A stretch of DNA of 36,941 nucleotides from Candidatus Omnitrophota bacterium (GTDB lineage Bacteria; Omnitrophota; Omnitrophia; Omnitrophales; Aquincolibacteriaceae): NCBI GenBank assembly GCA_023247035.1, contig JAHFHG010000021.1, positions 1 through 36,941 of the forward strand, read 5' to 3'. The translations under genes were made by a program, and so were the position numbers. The first letter of the stretch is position 1. Each line of letters opens with the position of its first letter. The notes beneath the pieces are model-generated. The model saw only the letters and a list, made by a program, of their open reading frames with translations, was not told the DNA's origin and made no database searches. Shown piece by piece: positions 15,348 through 24,198 of the stretch.

Positions 15348-16531
15348 AGCATAGCCGGGACGTGACTTTGATTGCCGCCGCCGTTTATTTTGTCCAGGGC
15401 GCAATCGGGATTTCAGGAATCGCGTTCCCGATTTTTTTGCGGAGCCTGAACTGGAGCGTTGCGGAGATAACGGCGATGACTTCCGTGGCGGCATTCCCTT
15501 GGGTCTTTAAAATTCTTTTGGGGCTTGTATCGGACGCCTGCCCGCTGTTCGGGTACCGAAGAAAGTCATACCTCATGCTTTGTTCCTTGATTTCTGCTCT
15601 TGGGTGGTTTTACCTGGTCGCTTTCCCGGCGGAAAAATCCTGGATTTTTTTAGGGTTGCTGTTGAGCAACTTGGGCTTTGCCGCAACCGACGTGATCACC
15701 GACGGCCTCATCGTTGAACATTCCACCCTTTTGACGAGCCATATCTACCAGGCCATTGCCTGGGGGTTTCGCAGTTTCGGGGCCGTGGTCAGCGGCGCGG
15801 CCGGGGGATGGCTGGCGGCTCATTGGCATCCCCGGCATATTTTTTTACTCACCATGGCGCTGCCTTTGATTATTTTTTTCAGCGCGATTTGGATCCGTGA
15901 GCGCAAAGTTTCCGAACTCCCGTTTCGATCCGCGCTGATTCCCGCCAAGCGGTGTCTGAAGCTTCTCTGGAACGAAAATTTGCGCGGTTTTGCGCTCATT
16001 CTCCTTTTTGTTTCGATTTCGGCGTCGTTTGGAATGCCCTTTTTCTTTTTTATGAAAGAAACTTTAGGATTCCACGAAACTTTTTTGGGCCTCTTGATGA
16101 GCCTCGGCTGGGGTGGGGCGATGATCGGCAGCTTTGTTTATGCTAAATGGCTGCGAAAGTTTCCGCCGAAGTTGATTTTACGCTGGGCGTTATTTTTAAA
16201 CAGCATTAATATTTTTACCACCTTGCTCATTACCGACCGGCTGACGGCATTCCTAATCATTTTTGCAGGCGGCGTGATGGGGTGCCTGGTGATGCTTCCC
16301 ATTATGTCTGCGGCGGCTTGCCTGACGCACAATTCAGGGGTTGAAGGGACGCTTTTCGCCGTGCTTATGAGTATTTTTAATCTCGGGCAAATCGTTTTTG
16401 GATTTTTAGGCGGGAAAATTTTTTCGCTGATCGGCCTTTACCCGTTAATCCTGTCCTCGGGGTTCATTGCCCTTGCCGGCCTTTTCGTCGTGCAAAAACT
16501 AAGTCTGGAAAAACCTTCCGATGAGGTTTGA
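15344..16531 (+). CDS. Major facilitator superfamily transporter, folate/biopterin (BT1)-like
   Basis: A 395-residue polytopic protein with about 12 membrane helices. The region FPWVFKILLGLVSDACPLFGYRRKSYL matches the BT1-type pattern (PW-K-L-G-SD-P--GYRR--Y), and FAATDVITDGLIVE matches its second conserved Asp motif. The BT1 family moves folates and pterins; the substrate here cannot be read from the sequence. It starts at a GTG overlapping the preceding stop, and its 3' end overlaps the CCA-adding enzyme gene by 11 nt. Confidence 0.8.
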   Translation: MKHSRDVTLIAAAVYFVQGAIGISGIAFPIFLRSLNWSVAEITAMTSVAAFPWVFKILLGLVSDACPLFGYRRKSYLMLCSLISALGWFYLVAFPAEKSWIFLGLLLSNLGFAATDVITDGLIVEHSTLLTSHIYQAIAWGFRSFGAVVSGAAGGWLAAHWHPRHIFLLTMALPLIIFFSAIWIRERKVSELPFRSALIPAKRCLKLLWNENLRGFALILLFVSISASFGMPFFFFMKETLGFHETFLGLLMSLGWGGAMIGSFVYAKWLRKFPPKLILRWALFLNSINIFTTLLITDRLTAFLIIFAGGVMGCLVMLPIMSAAACLTHNSGVEGTLFAVLMSIFNLGQIVFGFLGGKIFSLIGLYPLILSSGFIALAGLFVVQKLSLEKPSDEV

Positions 16532-17852
16532 ACTCAACCTTTCTGACGGGGCCGCAGCCGAGGCGTTCCGAATTGCAGAAAGGCTCAAAGATGCCGGCCG
16601 GATCGCCTATTTTGCCGGCGGCTGTGTTCGGGACGCTTTGATGCAGCGGGCACCTCAGGATTTCGATATCGCCACAACGGCCCATCCTGACGAGGTGGAA
16701 AAACTTTTCCCCAAAACCATTGCAGTTGGAAAACAATTCGGCGTGATCCTGGTTGTCGAAGGGGCCAGGGCCTACGAAGTAGCGACCTTTCGCAAAGAAG
16801 GGGAGTACCAAGACGGCCGCCACCCGGAACGCGTCAGCTATACGGATCCCAAGGAAGATGCCTTGCGAAGGGATTTTACGATGAACGGCCTTTTCTACGA
16901 TCCTTTTGAAAAGGAAGTCAGGGATTTTGTGGGCGGTCTCCAGGATATTGAAAAAAAAATCGTCCGCGCCATCGGCCCTCCGAACCGGCGCTTTCAAGAA
17001 GACAAATTAAGGCTGCTCCGCGCCATTCGTTTTGCGTCTTCCTTGGACTTTGAGATCGAACCGGATACCTGGAAGGCCGTTGGCGAGAACGCGGATTGGA
17101 TTGGGCAAGTGAGCCCTGAGCGGATCCGTGATGAACTGGTTAAAATTTTTACCCGACCCGGAGCGGCCCGCGGCTTGATGCTCCTATCCGCCTCGGGCCT
17201 TTTGCGTCAGATCCTACCGGAGATTGAGGCGATGAAAGAGGTCCAGCAGCCCCCTGAATATCATCCCGAGGGGGATGTTTTTGTTCATACAAAACTCCTC
17301 CTGGAAAAGCTGGAGCAGCCGTCCGCAGCTCTGGCGTTTGGAGCGCTTTTTCACGACGTCGGCAAGCCCCCGACCTTTGCGATTCGCAACGGGAAAATTT
17401 GCTTTTATGAACACGCCCCTCTCGGCGCGGAAATGACTGAAAAAATCATGCGGCGCTTGAAATTCTCGAATGAGGAAATCCACGCGGTCCACGAATGCGT
17501 GGCGAACCACATGAAATTTGCCGACGTCAAAAAAATGAGGGCCGGCAAGCTGAGGCAATTTGTAGCGCGTCCGACATTTGATACCGAGCTCGAATTGCAT
17601 AAAATTGACTGCCAGTCCAGCCACGGGATGCTCGACAATTATCATTTTTTAAAAGAGAAACTCCGTGAATACGCCGAAGAAGAACTCAAGCCGGCCCCGT
17701 GGATTAACGGCCATGATCTGATCGCGATGGGAATGAAACCGGGCCCGGCCATGAAACCGCTTTTGGAGGAACTCTACCTTTTGCAGCTTGAGAAGAAAAT
17801 CCTTTCGCGCGAGCAAGGGTTGGCCGTTGCAAAACGAAAAATTGGGAACTAA
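16521..17852 (+). CDS. cca: CCA tRNA nucleotidyltransferase / poly(A) polymerase family, with HD domain
   Basis: A 443-residue class II nucleotidyltransferase. The head domain has AYFAGGCVRDALM, then the catalytic DFDIAT acidic pair, the ALRRDFTMNGLFYDP motif (usual RRDFTIN) and EDKLRLLRAIRFA. An HD hydrolase domain follows with LFHDVGKPPTF. The HD domain favours a CCA-adding enzyme over poly(A) polymerase. Such an enzyme is needed here because the tRNA-Leu gene in this window does not encode CCA. The start at 16521 lies inside the preceding gene. Confidence 0.88.
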   Translation: MRFELNLSDGAAAEAFRIAERLKDAGRIAYFAGGCVRDALMQRAPQDFDIATTAHPDEVEKLFPKTIAVGKQFGVILVVEGARAYEVATFRKEGEYQDGRHPERVSYTDPKEDALRRDFTMNGLFYDPFEKEVRDFVGGLQDIEKKIVRAIGPPNRRFQEDKLRLLRAIRFASSLDFEIEPDTWKAVGENADWIGQVSPERIRDELVKIFTRPGAARGLMLLSASGLLRQILPEIEAMKEVQQPPEYHPEGDVFVHTKLLLEKLEQPSAALAFGALFHDVGKPPTFAIRNGKICFYEHAPLGAEMTEKIMRRLKFSNEEIHAVHECVANHMKFADVKKMRAGKLRQFVARPTFDTELELHKIDCQSSHGMLDNYHFLKEKLREYAEEELKPAPWINGHDLIAMGMKPGPAMKPLLEELYLLQLEKKILSREQGLAVAKRKIGN

Positions 17853-17891
17853 AATAATTTTTAAACAAGCAACTTCAACGAGGAGGCGCTC

Positions 17892-18263
17892 ATGAACCGT
17901 CTGTCGATCGTTTGGATTTTGGCGTTTGTTTTCACCGGCTGCTTTTCGGGGCGGGATGTTCAAATCCTCGAAGGGGAGTCGGATAAGGCCTATGTTTCTT
18001 TAGGCCACATTGAGGTCAAAATCCCTGCCCAGCTTTCGGTCTGGCGTCAAGGGCCGCGGTATAAAAAAATACTACGTAGGGAGCTCCTCCAAAGGGCCAA
18101 GCCTCTCGAGGCCGATGCTCTGATCCATATCCGGTATTGGCCGGATTTGTCGGAGAAAAATTTCCCGGATGGTTTTGTTTATGCGAAAGCCGAGATGATC
18201 CGGTTTCAAAAATTTCCGATCAAACGCCCGGAAACTAAACAGCCCGTCCCTGCGACGTCGTAA
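17892..18263 (+). CDS. Small predicted lipoprotein
   Basis: A 123-residue protein with a lipoprotein signal: a hydrophobic stretch ending in the lipobox FTG-Cys17. The mature part contains YVSLGHIEVKIP and ADALIHIRYWPD, a pattern like small envelope lipoproteins with a YbjQ-like alpha/beta fold. That resemblance is weak. A strong GAGGAGG ribosome binding site lies just ahead of the ATG. Function unknown. Confidence 0.75.
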   Translation: MNRLSIVWILAFVFTGCFSGRDVQILEGESDKAYVSLGHIEVKIPAQLSVWRQGPRYKKILRRELLQRAKPLEADALIHIRYWPDLSEKNFPDGFVYAKAEMIRFQKFPIKRPETKQPVPATS

Positions 18264-18268
18264 TTTCG

Positions 18269-18844
18269 ATGGGCGCGCCTCCTGGGATGAAAGCGAAGAC
18301 AACGCTTGCCTTATTAACGGTCATCGGGAAGGACAAACCCGGGATCATTGCCAAAGTTACGGGTTTTCTTTTTCAGCATCGCGCGAACCTTGAAGACATC
18401 AGTATGACGGTGCTCGAAGGCGAGCTTGCAATGTTCCTGATAGTTAGGCTGCCTTTACACCAGTTTTCCGATATTCAAAAGAACCTTCTGGAATTCGGAA
18501 AACTTTGGGGATTGACTTTTTTTTGGAAAGGCCTGAATTTTATCCGTCCCCAAAAGCCCCGCCGTCAATCCGGAGTGGAGAAATTTATCGTGAGTTCGAT
18601 TGGCCCGGATCAAACGGGCATTGTTTGCCGTATCAGCCGGTTGCTGGCCCGCTTTAAGCTTAACATCACGGATTTAAATTCCAAGATCCTCAGTTACGGC
18701 CGCAAGCCGGTTTATACGCTGGTCTTGGAAGTCGATATCCCGCAACGCATTCCCATCCGTAAGCTGGAGAAAGAGCTGGCGGGCCTTAGCCGCCGGTTGC
18801 ATCTCGATATCTCGCTGAAGCGAGTTGAAAACGTTGAATTCTAG
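18269..18844 (+). CDS. Double-ACT-domain protein (GcvR-like)
   Basis: A 191-residue protein of two tandem ACT domains. The first begins LALLTVIGKDKPGIIAKVTGFL, the second FIVSSIGPDQTGIVCRISRLLARF. Each has the ligand-binding Gly turn. The arrangement matches the glycine-cleavage regulator GcvR and related small amino-acid-sensing proteins; no DNA-binding or catalytic domain is present. An ATG at 18287 (MKAKTTLALL) would put the first ACT domain at the usual distance from the start and is a good alternative; neither ATG has a clear ribosome binding site. Confidence 0.82.
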   Translation: MGAPPGMKAKTTLALLTVIGKDKPGIIAKVTGFLFQHRANLEDISMTVLEGELAMFLIVRLPLHQFSDIQKNLLEFGKLWGLTFFWKGLNFIRPQKPRRQSGVEKFIVSSIGPDQTGIVCRISRLLARFKLNITDLNSKILSYGRKPVYTLVLEVDIPQRIPIRKLEKELAGLSRRLHLDISLKRVENVEF

Positions 18845-18865
18845 GTATTTGATTCTGGAGATGCG

Positions 18866-19375
18866 ATGATCATGGATTTCCAGATTCGTTTTTTCCCAGA
18901 CCCTGTTTTACGCAAGAAAGCAGCTCGCGTCCACGAATTTAACGCCGCCCTTGAAGAGATCATCCGAAAGTTAGATGCCGCAATGCGGGCGCAGACTTCA
19001 GGCATCGGCATTGCCGCCCCGCAAATCGGTAATTCACTTCGGATCGCGATTGTGGACATTTCCCGCCGTTTGCCCGGAGCCGAGAAGTTGATCCTTGTGA
19101 ATCCGGAAATTGTTAAGGCGTGGGAGAAGCGCCTTAGCCGTGAGGGGTGTATGAGCCTCCCGGAATATACAGCACAGCTTCCTCGATTTGATCGGGTTCA
19201 TCTCCGCTGGCAGGATTCCGCCGGTCGCTTTCGGGAAGGAGTTTTTGGCGGATTGCAGGCGGTTTGCATCCAGCACGAAATTGACCATTTAGAAGGCCTT
19301 TTGATTATCGACCGCGTCGTTTCGTTGAAGAGGGACTTGATCCCAAGGCCGATCCGAAGGTTGCGGCCGTCGTAA
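18866..19375 (+). CDS. def: Peptide deformylase
   Basis: A 169-residue metalloprotease that removes the N-terminal formyl group from nascent proteins. All three motifs are intact: GIGIAAPQIG (motif 1), EGCMSLPE with the metal-binding Cys (motif 2) and QHEIDHLEG with the HExxH metal site (motif 3). A GGAG ahead of the ATG serves as ribosome binding site. It is the last plus-strand gene of the left half. The convergent Bat operon ends 51 nt away, with no obvious terminator hairpin between them. Confidence 0.95.
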   Translation: MIMDFQIRFFPDPVLRKKAARVHEFNAALEEIIRKLDAAMRAQTSGIGIAAPQIGNSLRIAIVDISRRLPGAEKLILVNPEIVKAWEKRLSREGCMSLPEYTAQLPRFDRVHLRWQDSAGRFREGVFGGLQAVCIQHEIDHLEGLLIIDRVVSLKRDLIPRPIRRLRPS

Positions 19376-19426
19376 TATTACATCCTATAATGTATGTTAT
19401 GTGAAGTAAGTAAGAGGAGGAAATTC

Positions 19427-21385
19427 TCACCAGTCTTTTTCAACTTGAGGCTGGTTAGACTGTAACTGCGGGCGGCGGAGGTCCTGCAATTCTTTTTCAC
19501 TGTCTTTAAGGGCATCCAGCAGTTGAATTGCATTTTCTAGGCTCATCTGGCCCTGAAGAGGCGTTTTCCCTTCCGGCTTTTTATCTTTCAAATCCCCGGC
19601 CGTCGGCATAGGCTGAGGCTCCGCGCCAGGCTGTTGCTGCTGATCCGATTTATCCTTTTCAGGAGCTTGCTGGGGCTGCTGCGGCTGTTGTTGATCCTTT
19701 TCCTCTTGTTTCTCTTGATTTTCTTTATCTTCTTTAGACTGAGATTGAGGCTGCGGGTTTTGATCCTGTTCTTTTTCGTTCTTTTGGTCCTGCTTTTGCT
19801 GATCTTTGGATTTGTCCTGTCCCTCGTGACCCTCTTGGTTTTGCGGCTTTTGTGATTGATCAGGCTGCTGTTGTTGCTGCTGTTGCTGCTGGTTTTGCTG
19901 CGGATTCTGCTGCTTTTTGCGCTCTTGGTTTTTTTTCTCAAAAATACTTTTTTCTTTCAGGAGAAATTCAAGATTATATTTCGCATCCACATCTTTTGGA
20001 TTTAATTCCAAGGTCTTTTGATAAGCCTCGATCGCTTTTTGGAAATTGCCGAGGCGGTATTGCGTATTGCCGTAATTATAAAGCGCCTTCGCCTGAAGCT
20101 CGGGATGAGCCGCAGAATCGGCGGCGGCCTTTTCAAGCTCCTTTCCAGCTTCCTGATACTGGTTTAATTGGTATTGGGTTGTGCCCAAATCATAGCGGAT
20201 CGCCGGGCTCTCAGGGTTCTTCACCTTTGCCGTTTGGTAAAGCTTAAGGGCGGATTGGTATTTTTTTTCACGATAAAGTTTATTGCCTTTGTCGGTTAAT
20301 CCTTTAGGGCTTTCCAGGAACCCTGAAAATAAAAAGAAAAGGATCAGTACCGAAGCCGCCTGCGCGTGATTCCGGACGGACGCTTGAGGCTTCATGCGCC
20401 GGCAAAGCATTTCCAGAATCAAAAAGCACACGGCCATAAAAAGAAAGATTTGGAAATGTTCTTCTTTTTCATCAACCATTCGCTCTTTGAACTGTTTCTT
20501 GCCCAATCCTTCTCTATGCTTCAACACGACGCTGATTTCTTCCTCGCTCGGGGTGCTCGGCAGGTAAAGGCCGCCCGTTTCCAAAGCGATTTTTTCAAGA
20601 AGCGGCGGATTGAGCTTCGTGATCACAATTTCTCCGGAGCGGTCTTTTTTAAAGCCCGACTTCCGGCCTTGCTCATCGCGCAAAGGGATAGGCTGGCCCT
20701 CCAGGGTGCCGACGCCGATCGAATAAATCCTTATCCCCTGTTTCTTGATTTCTGCAAGGGCCTGCTCCACTCCGCCGATGTGGTCTTCACCGTCCGTAAA
20801 AAGGATAAGCGCTTTATACTTGAGGTTATTGGTTGGAAACGAGCGGGCCGCCAGCCTGAGGGCCTGGGCGAGCGAAGTTCCGGGATCGGGGATATAGCCC
20901 ACCTCGACCGCGTCCAGAAAAAGAAGGAACGTAGAATAGTCCAGGGTCAGGGGCGCCTGCAAAAATCCCGATCCGGCAAAGGCGATCATTCCTACGCGGT
21001 CACCCTTCAAATTCCGCACCAGCGTTTTAAGTTCCAGCTTGGATTTTTGAAAACGGCTGGGCTTGACGTCCTCGGCCAGCATACTGAGGGAAGTATCAAG
21101 CAAGATGATAAGGTCGACGCCTTTGCGCTCAATTTTTTTCTTTGCCTCTCCCCACTGCGGGCGCGCCAAGGCCAGCGCGGCAAACAGAAAAATTAAAATG
21201 AGGTGTCCAAGCCGGAGCGTGCGTTCTTTCGGGTCATACGCCGGCATCAGCTTGTTCCGGACGGTCTCAAACTCGGCAAATTGAGCGAGGCGTTTTCTCC
21301 AAAGCTGCTGCGAAATCCAAAAAAGAAAGAGGAGGCCGGGGACCGCCCATAGAAAAAGAAACGCCTCGGGAGAAAAAAATTGCAT
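19427..21385 (-). CDS. batB: BatB-BatC fusion: VWA domain protein with TPR and Gln-rich tail
   Basis: A 652-residue protein. Residues 1-330 are BatB: two N-terminal membrane helices, a VWA domain with the MIDAS motif DTSLS and a TDGED loop, and a C-terminal membrane helix. A further hydrophobic segment (near 345-360) then leads into about three TPR repeats (GNKLYREKKYQSALKLY, then YNYGNTQYRLGNFQKAIEAY), which correspond to BatC. A long low-complexity tail rich in Gln, Lys, Asp and Glu follows. Bat proteins are inner-membrane and periplasmic factors linked to oxygen and envelope stress. The gene overlaps the batA stop by 1 nt. Fused BatB/BatC forms are known in several phyla. Confidence 0.87.
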   Translation of the reverse strand: MQFFSPEAFLFLWAVPGLLFLFWISQQLWRKRLAQFAEFETVRNKLMPAYDPKERTLRLGHLILIFLFAALALARPQWGEAKKKIERKGVDLIILLDTSLSMLAEDVKPSRFQKSKLELKTLVRNLKGDRVGMIAFAGSGFLQAPLTLDYSTFLLFLDAVEVGYIPDPGTSLAQALRLAARSFPTNNLKYKALILFTDGEDHIGGVEQALAEIKKQGIRIYSIGVGTLEGQPIPLRDEQGRKSGFKKDRSGEIVITKLNPPLLEKIALETGGLYLPSTPSEEEISVVLKHREGLGKKQFKERMVDEKEEHFQIFLFMAVCFLILEMLCRRMKPQASVRNHAQAASVLILFFLFSGFLESPKGLTDKGNKLYREKKYQSALKLYQTAKVKNPESPAIRYDLGTTQYQLNQYQEAGKELEKAAADSAAHPELQAKALYNYGNTQYRLGNFQKAIEAYQKTLELNPKDVDAKYNLEFLLKEKSIFEKKNQERKKQQNPQQNQQQQQQQQQPDQSQKPQNQEGHEGQDKSKDQQKQDQKNEKEQDQNPQPQSQSKEDKENQEKQEEKDQQQPQQPQQAPEKDKSDQQQQPGAEPQPMPTAGDLKDKKPEGKTPLQGQMSLENAIQLLDALKDSEKELQDLRRPQLQSNQPQVEKDW

Positions 21386-22365
21386 TAGGGCACCTTGAGC
21401 AAAACCGTGCGGCTCAACAAAATTTCACCTAATAATAAAAACATCCCCGGAATAAGAAACAGAGGAAAAAGTTCCTCGTAGCTGCGGTATTCCTTGACCT
21501 TTATTTCCGTTTTCTCCAATTGATTGATCTTCTCGTAGATTTCATTGAGCGATTTTGAATCCCGCGCCCTGAAAAAAACGCCTCCGGTAATATCCGCAAT
21601 GCGCTTGAGCGTCATTTCATCAATTTCCACGTTGGCTTGGACGTAACGTTTCCCGAACAGTGGGTCATTGACGGGAAAAGGGACAAGCCCTCCCCTCCCC
21701 ACCCCAATCGTATGGACACGGATATTAAATGTCTTGGCCAGCTCAGCGGCTGTGATTGGGTCGATATTGCCGGCATTGTTCTCCCCGTCGGTGATTAAAA
21801 TAATGACCTTGCTCTTGGCCGTGCTGTCCCGCAAGCGGTTGACGGCCGTGGCCAGCCCCATTCCCACGGCGGTGCCGTCCGCAATCATCCCGATCTCGAC
21901 ATCGGCGATCAGTTTCGCGAGGACGTCATAATCCAGCGTAAGCGGGCATTGGGTAAAAGCTTTGCGCGCAAAAACAACCAGGCCGATCCGGTCATTCTTC
22001 CGGTTGCGGACAAACTTGATGGCCTCTTGCTTGGCGATGTGCATCCGGTTCTCCGGCTTAAAATCTTCCGCCAGCATCGAACCGGAGATATCCATTGAAA
22101 TCATGATGTCCACGCCTTTGGTTTGAAAATCACGCTCGGCAGTAACCTTCTGCGGCCGCGCCAGGGCGAGGATGAACAAAACGAATACGGCGGCCCTCAA
22201 GTAAGGCAGAAAGGTGTAAAGCAGCCTGCGAATTGAGAATACCTGGGGGATAAAGGAAGTGCTGGACAGGGCGATAAAAGGCCTTCTGCGTTCGTGGTTT
22301 GAATAATAAAAAAATACAGGGTAAAGGAGAATGAGGGCTAAAAAAAGAGGATGCCTAAATTCCAC
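21385..22365 (-). CDS. batA: BatA-like VWA domain membrane protein
   Basis: A BatA-type protein of about 326 residues: two N-terminal membrane helices (HPLFLALILLYPVFFYY and LRAAVFVLFILALARPQ), a VWA domain with MIDAS DISGS, a conserved Thr loop and TDGEN, and a C-terminal membrane helix. I start at the GTG at 22365, because an AGGAGG lies about 9 nt upstream and the protein then begins VEFRHPLF, like other BatA proteins. The ATG at 22398 would add 11 arginine-rich residues. It overlaps the preceding gene by 11 nt. Confidence 0.88.
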   Translation of the reverse strand: MEFRHPLFLALILLYPVFFYYSNHERRRPFIALSSTSFIPQVFSIRRLLYTFLPYLRAAVFVLFILALARPQKVTAERDFQTKGVDIMISMDISGSMLAEDFKPENRMHIAKQEAIKFVRNRKNDRIGLVVFARKAFTQCPLTLDYDVLAKLIADVEIGMIADGTAVGMGLATAVNRLRDSTAKSKVIILITDGENNAGNIDPITAAELAKTFNIRVHTIGVGRGGLVPFPVNDPLFGKRYVQANVEIDEMTLKRIADITGGVFFRARDSKSLNEIYEKINQLEKTEIKVKEYRSYEELFPLFLIPGMFLLLGEILLSRTVLLKVP

Positions 22366-23326
22366 GCGGGATCGCCTCCTGAGGCCTTGACTCTTCAATC
22401 ACCTGCTTGGATTTTTGATTCAGTTGAATGATTTGAGAAGGTTCCGGGATCCATTTGGCAAATTTCGCAAGGTCCGCGGCGCTGAGCACTTCCTCAATTT
22501 TTTGACGCAGCGCGCGGTCGATATCTTTCTCAATCAAAGCGCGCAGAATTTCGTAAGTCGTTGACTCAATGGCCAGAATTTTGTACCGCCCTTCGAAATA
22601 TGCTCTCAAGATTTCCGAGAGCGCTAAATAGTATTCTTTAATTTTCCCCCGGCGGATAAGATCCGAATCAAAAAGCTGATTCAGCCGGGATAATGCCGCT
22701 TCTTCCGGGCTGAGAAGCGTTTCGGGGCCAGCCGGGATTTCCCGGGAGCGCTTGCGCAATCGCAAATAACCGAAAAGGCAAGCGCCGCCCAGCGCCGCCA
22801 GAAGGAGTAAAAGGATCACGATCGGCCGTCCCGCGAACGGAATGACTGATTTTACTCCGCGGATATCTGTTTTTTCTTCGCCTTGGGCCACGCTCTTGAC
22901 CGTCAAGTAGAGGGGGTCGGTCGATAAAGTTTCCACCTTGCCGCCGGATCGGTACTGGATTTGAACCGGCTCCAAAATAAATTCTCCAAGCTTAAATGCA
23001 GTTAAAGTAAATTTTTTTCCTTCGACACTCTGTTTATCTTCAGTCCGTTTGAAATCCTCCGTTTTTTTGAGCTTTAGAATATCCTGCGCGGGCGCGGGAA
23101 TGGAAGAAAGTATCTGAAGCGAAGGAGCGTGCCGGAGGGTCACGGTATATTCAACCGGATCCCCGATCGTGATGACGGCTTGATTGAGCTCGGCTTTCAC
23201 CGAAAGCGGCGAGGATTCGGATTGCGTTTCAGCTCCAAGGGCCGGAGCGCCCGCTGCCCAGCCGAGCAAACTGAAGGCCAAAAAAAAGGGGCCGAAAAAA
23301 AAACGGATCGATTCCAGCAGCCTCAT
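22355..23326 (-). CDS. BatD/DUF4381-like membrane protein of the Bat operon
   Basis: A 323-residue protein with an N-terminal signal segment (FFGPFFLAFSLLGWAAG), a BatD-like periplasmic beta domain (VKAELNQAVITIGDPVEYTVTL), and a membrane helix (PIVILLLLLAALGGACLFGYL). The cytoplasmic helical domain includes YYLALSEILRAYFEGRY and ADLAKFAKW, the latter typical of DUF4381/BatD C-termini. It sits between DUF58 and batA, overlapping both by a few nucleotides. It probably forms a complex with the VWA proteins. Confidence 0.8.
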   Translation of the reverse strand: MRLLESIRFFFGPFFLAFSLLGWAAGAPALGAETQSESSPLSVKAELNQAVITIGDPVEYTVTLRHAPSLQILSSIPAPAQDILKLKKTEDFKRTEDKQSVEGKKFTLTAFKLGEFILEPVQIQYRSGGKVETLSTDPLYLTVKSVAQGEEKTDIRGVKSVIPFAGRPIVILLLLLAALGGACLFGYLRLRKRSREIPAGPETLLSPEEAALSRLNQLFDSDLIRRGKIKEYYLALSEILRAYFEGRYKILAIESTTYEILRALIEKDIDRALRQKIEEVLSAADLAKFAKWIPEPSQIIQLNQKSKQVIEESRPQEAIPRGI

Positions 23327-24198
23327 AATCTCTTCTCGCGTATTTTAAAAAATCTCATTAAGGGTTCGACATAGGAAGCCTCGGCGGCAATGTCGATCTT
23401 ATCCATCCGGAGCGTTTTAAATAACTGGTCCGCTTTTTCTTTCCACCGGACGGCCGCGGCGGCGTAGGACCTTTGAAGCTCAGGCCGTGAAGTATCGACC
23501 AGAAAGCGGCTGCCCGTTTCGCAGTCTTGAAATTCCATCAATCCGCCGGCCGGGAGGTCCTGTTCCCTGCGGTCGTGGAGGTGAACGGCAATCACATCGT
23601 GCCTCCGGCTCAAAATTTTCAGGGGTTTTTCGTAGCCTTGGTCGAAAAAGTCCGAAATGATGAAAATGACCGCGGTCCGCGTCAAAATTTGATGCAGATA
23701 TTGCAGGGCGGCGGAAAGTTTTGTTTTTTTGCGGCGCGGCTGATAATAGAGAATCTCCCGGACCACGCGCAAAACGTGCATTTTTCCTTTTTTGACAGGA
23801 ATATATTTTTCGACTTCATCGGTGACAATGAGAAGGCCGGTCTTGTCGTTATTTTTGACCGCCGAAAATGCCAGGACGGCGGCGATCTCGGCGGCGATCT
23901 CGGATTTCAGTTTCATTCCCGAGCCAAAATACTGCGACCCCGACATATCGACCACAAAAAGGACGGTCAGTTCGCGCTCCTCCACGAATTTTTTGACGAA
24001 CGGGTGTTGCGAGCGCGCGGTCACGTTCCAATCAATCGCGCGGATGTCGTCGCCCGGGACGTATTCCCGCACGTCGGCAAATTCGATCCCTTGGCCTTTG
24101 AAGACCGATTCATATTCTCCCCCGAACAGGTCATTGACAAGGCGCGTGGTCCTTATTTCGATATGCCGTATCTTCCGCAGGATTTCTTTGGGGATCAC
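23323..24198 (-). CDS. DUF58 domain protein (VWA-like) of the MoxR/Bat operon
   Basis: A 291-residue cytoplasmic protein with the DUF58 signature GIEFADVREYVPGDDIRAIDWNVTAR followed by a VWA-like domain (LFVVDMSGSQ). DUF58 proteins almost always follow a MoxR ATPase and are thought to be its partner or client. Here the gene overlaps moxR by 4 nt and the BatD/DUF4381-like gene by 4 nt, so the products are tightly coupled. Confidence 0.9.
   Translation of the reverse strand: MIPKEILRKIRHIEIRTTRLVNDLFGGEYESVFKGQGIEFADVREYVPGDDIRAIDWNVTARSQHPFVKKFVEERELTVLFVVDMSGSQYFGSGMKLKSEIAAEIAAVLAFSAVKNNDKTGLLIVTDEVEKYIPVKKGKMHVLRVVREILYYQPRRKKTKLSAALQYLHQILTRTAVIFIISDFFDQGYEKPLKILSRRHDVIAVHLHDRREQDLPAGGLMEFQDCETGSRFLVDTSRPELQRSYAAAAVRWKEKADQLFKTLRMDKIDIAAEASYVEPLMRFFKIREKRL

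Noticed and set aside
19376-19426. Bidirectional terminator between def and the Bat operon
   Set aside because: Only a short TACAT/ATGTA pairing is present, with no GC-rich stem.
20366-21196. 276-codon plus-strand frame opposite batB
   Set aside because: It is antisense to the VWA domain of BatB, has no recognisable motif or ribosome binding site, and reads as a shadow of the real gene.
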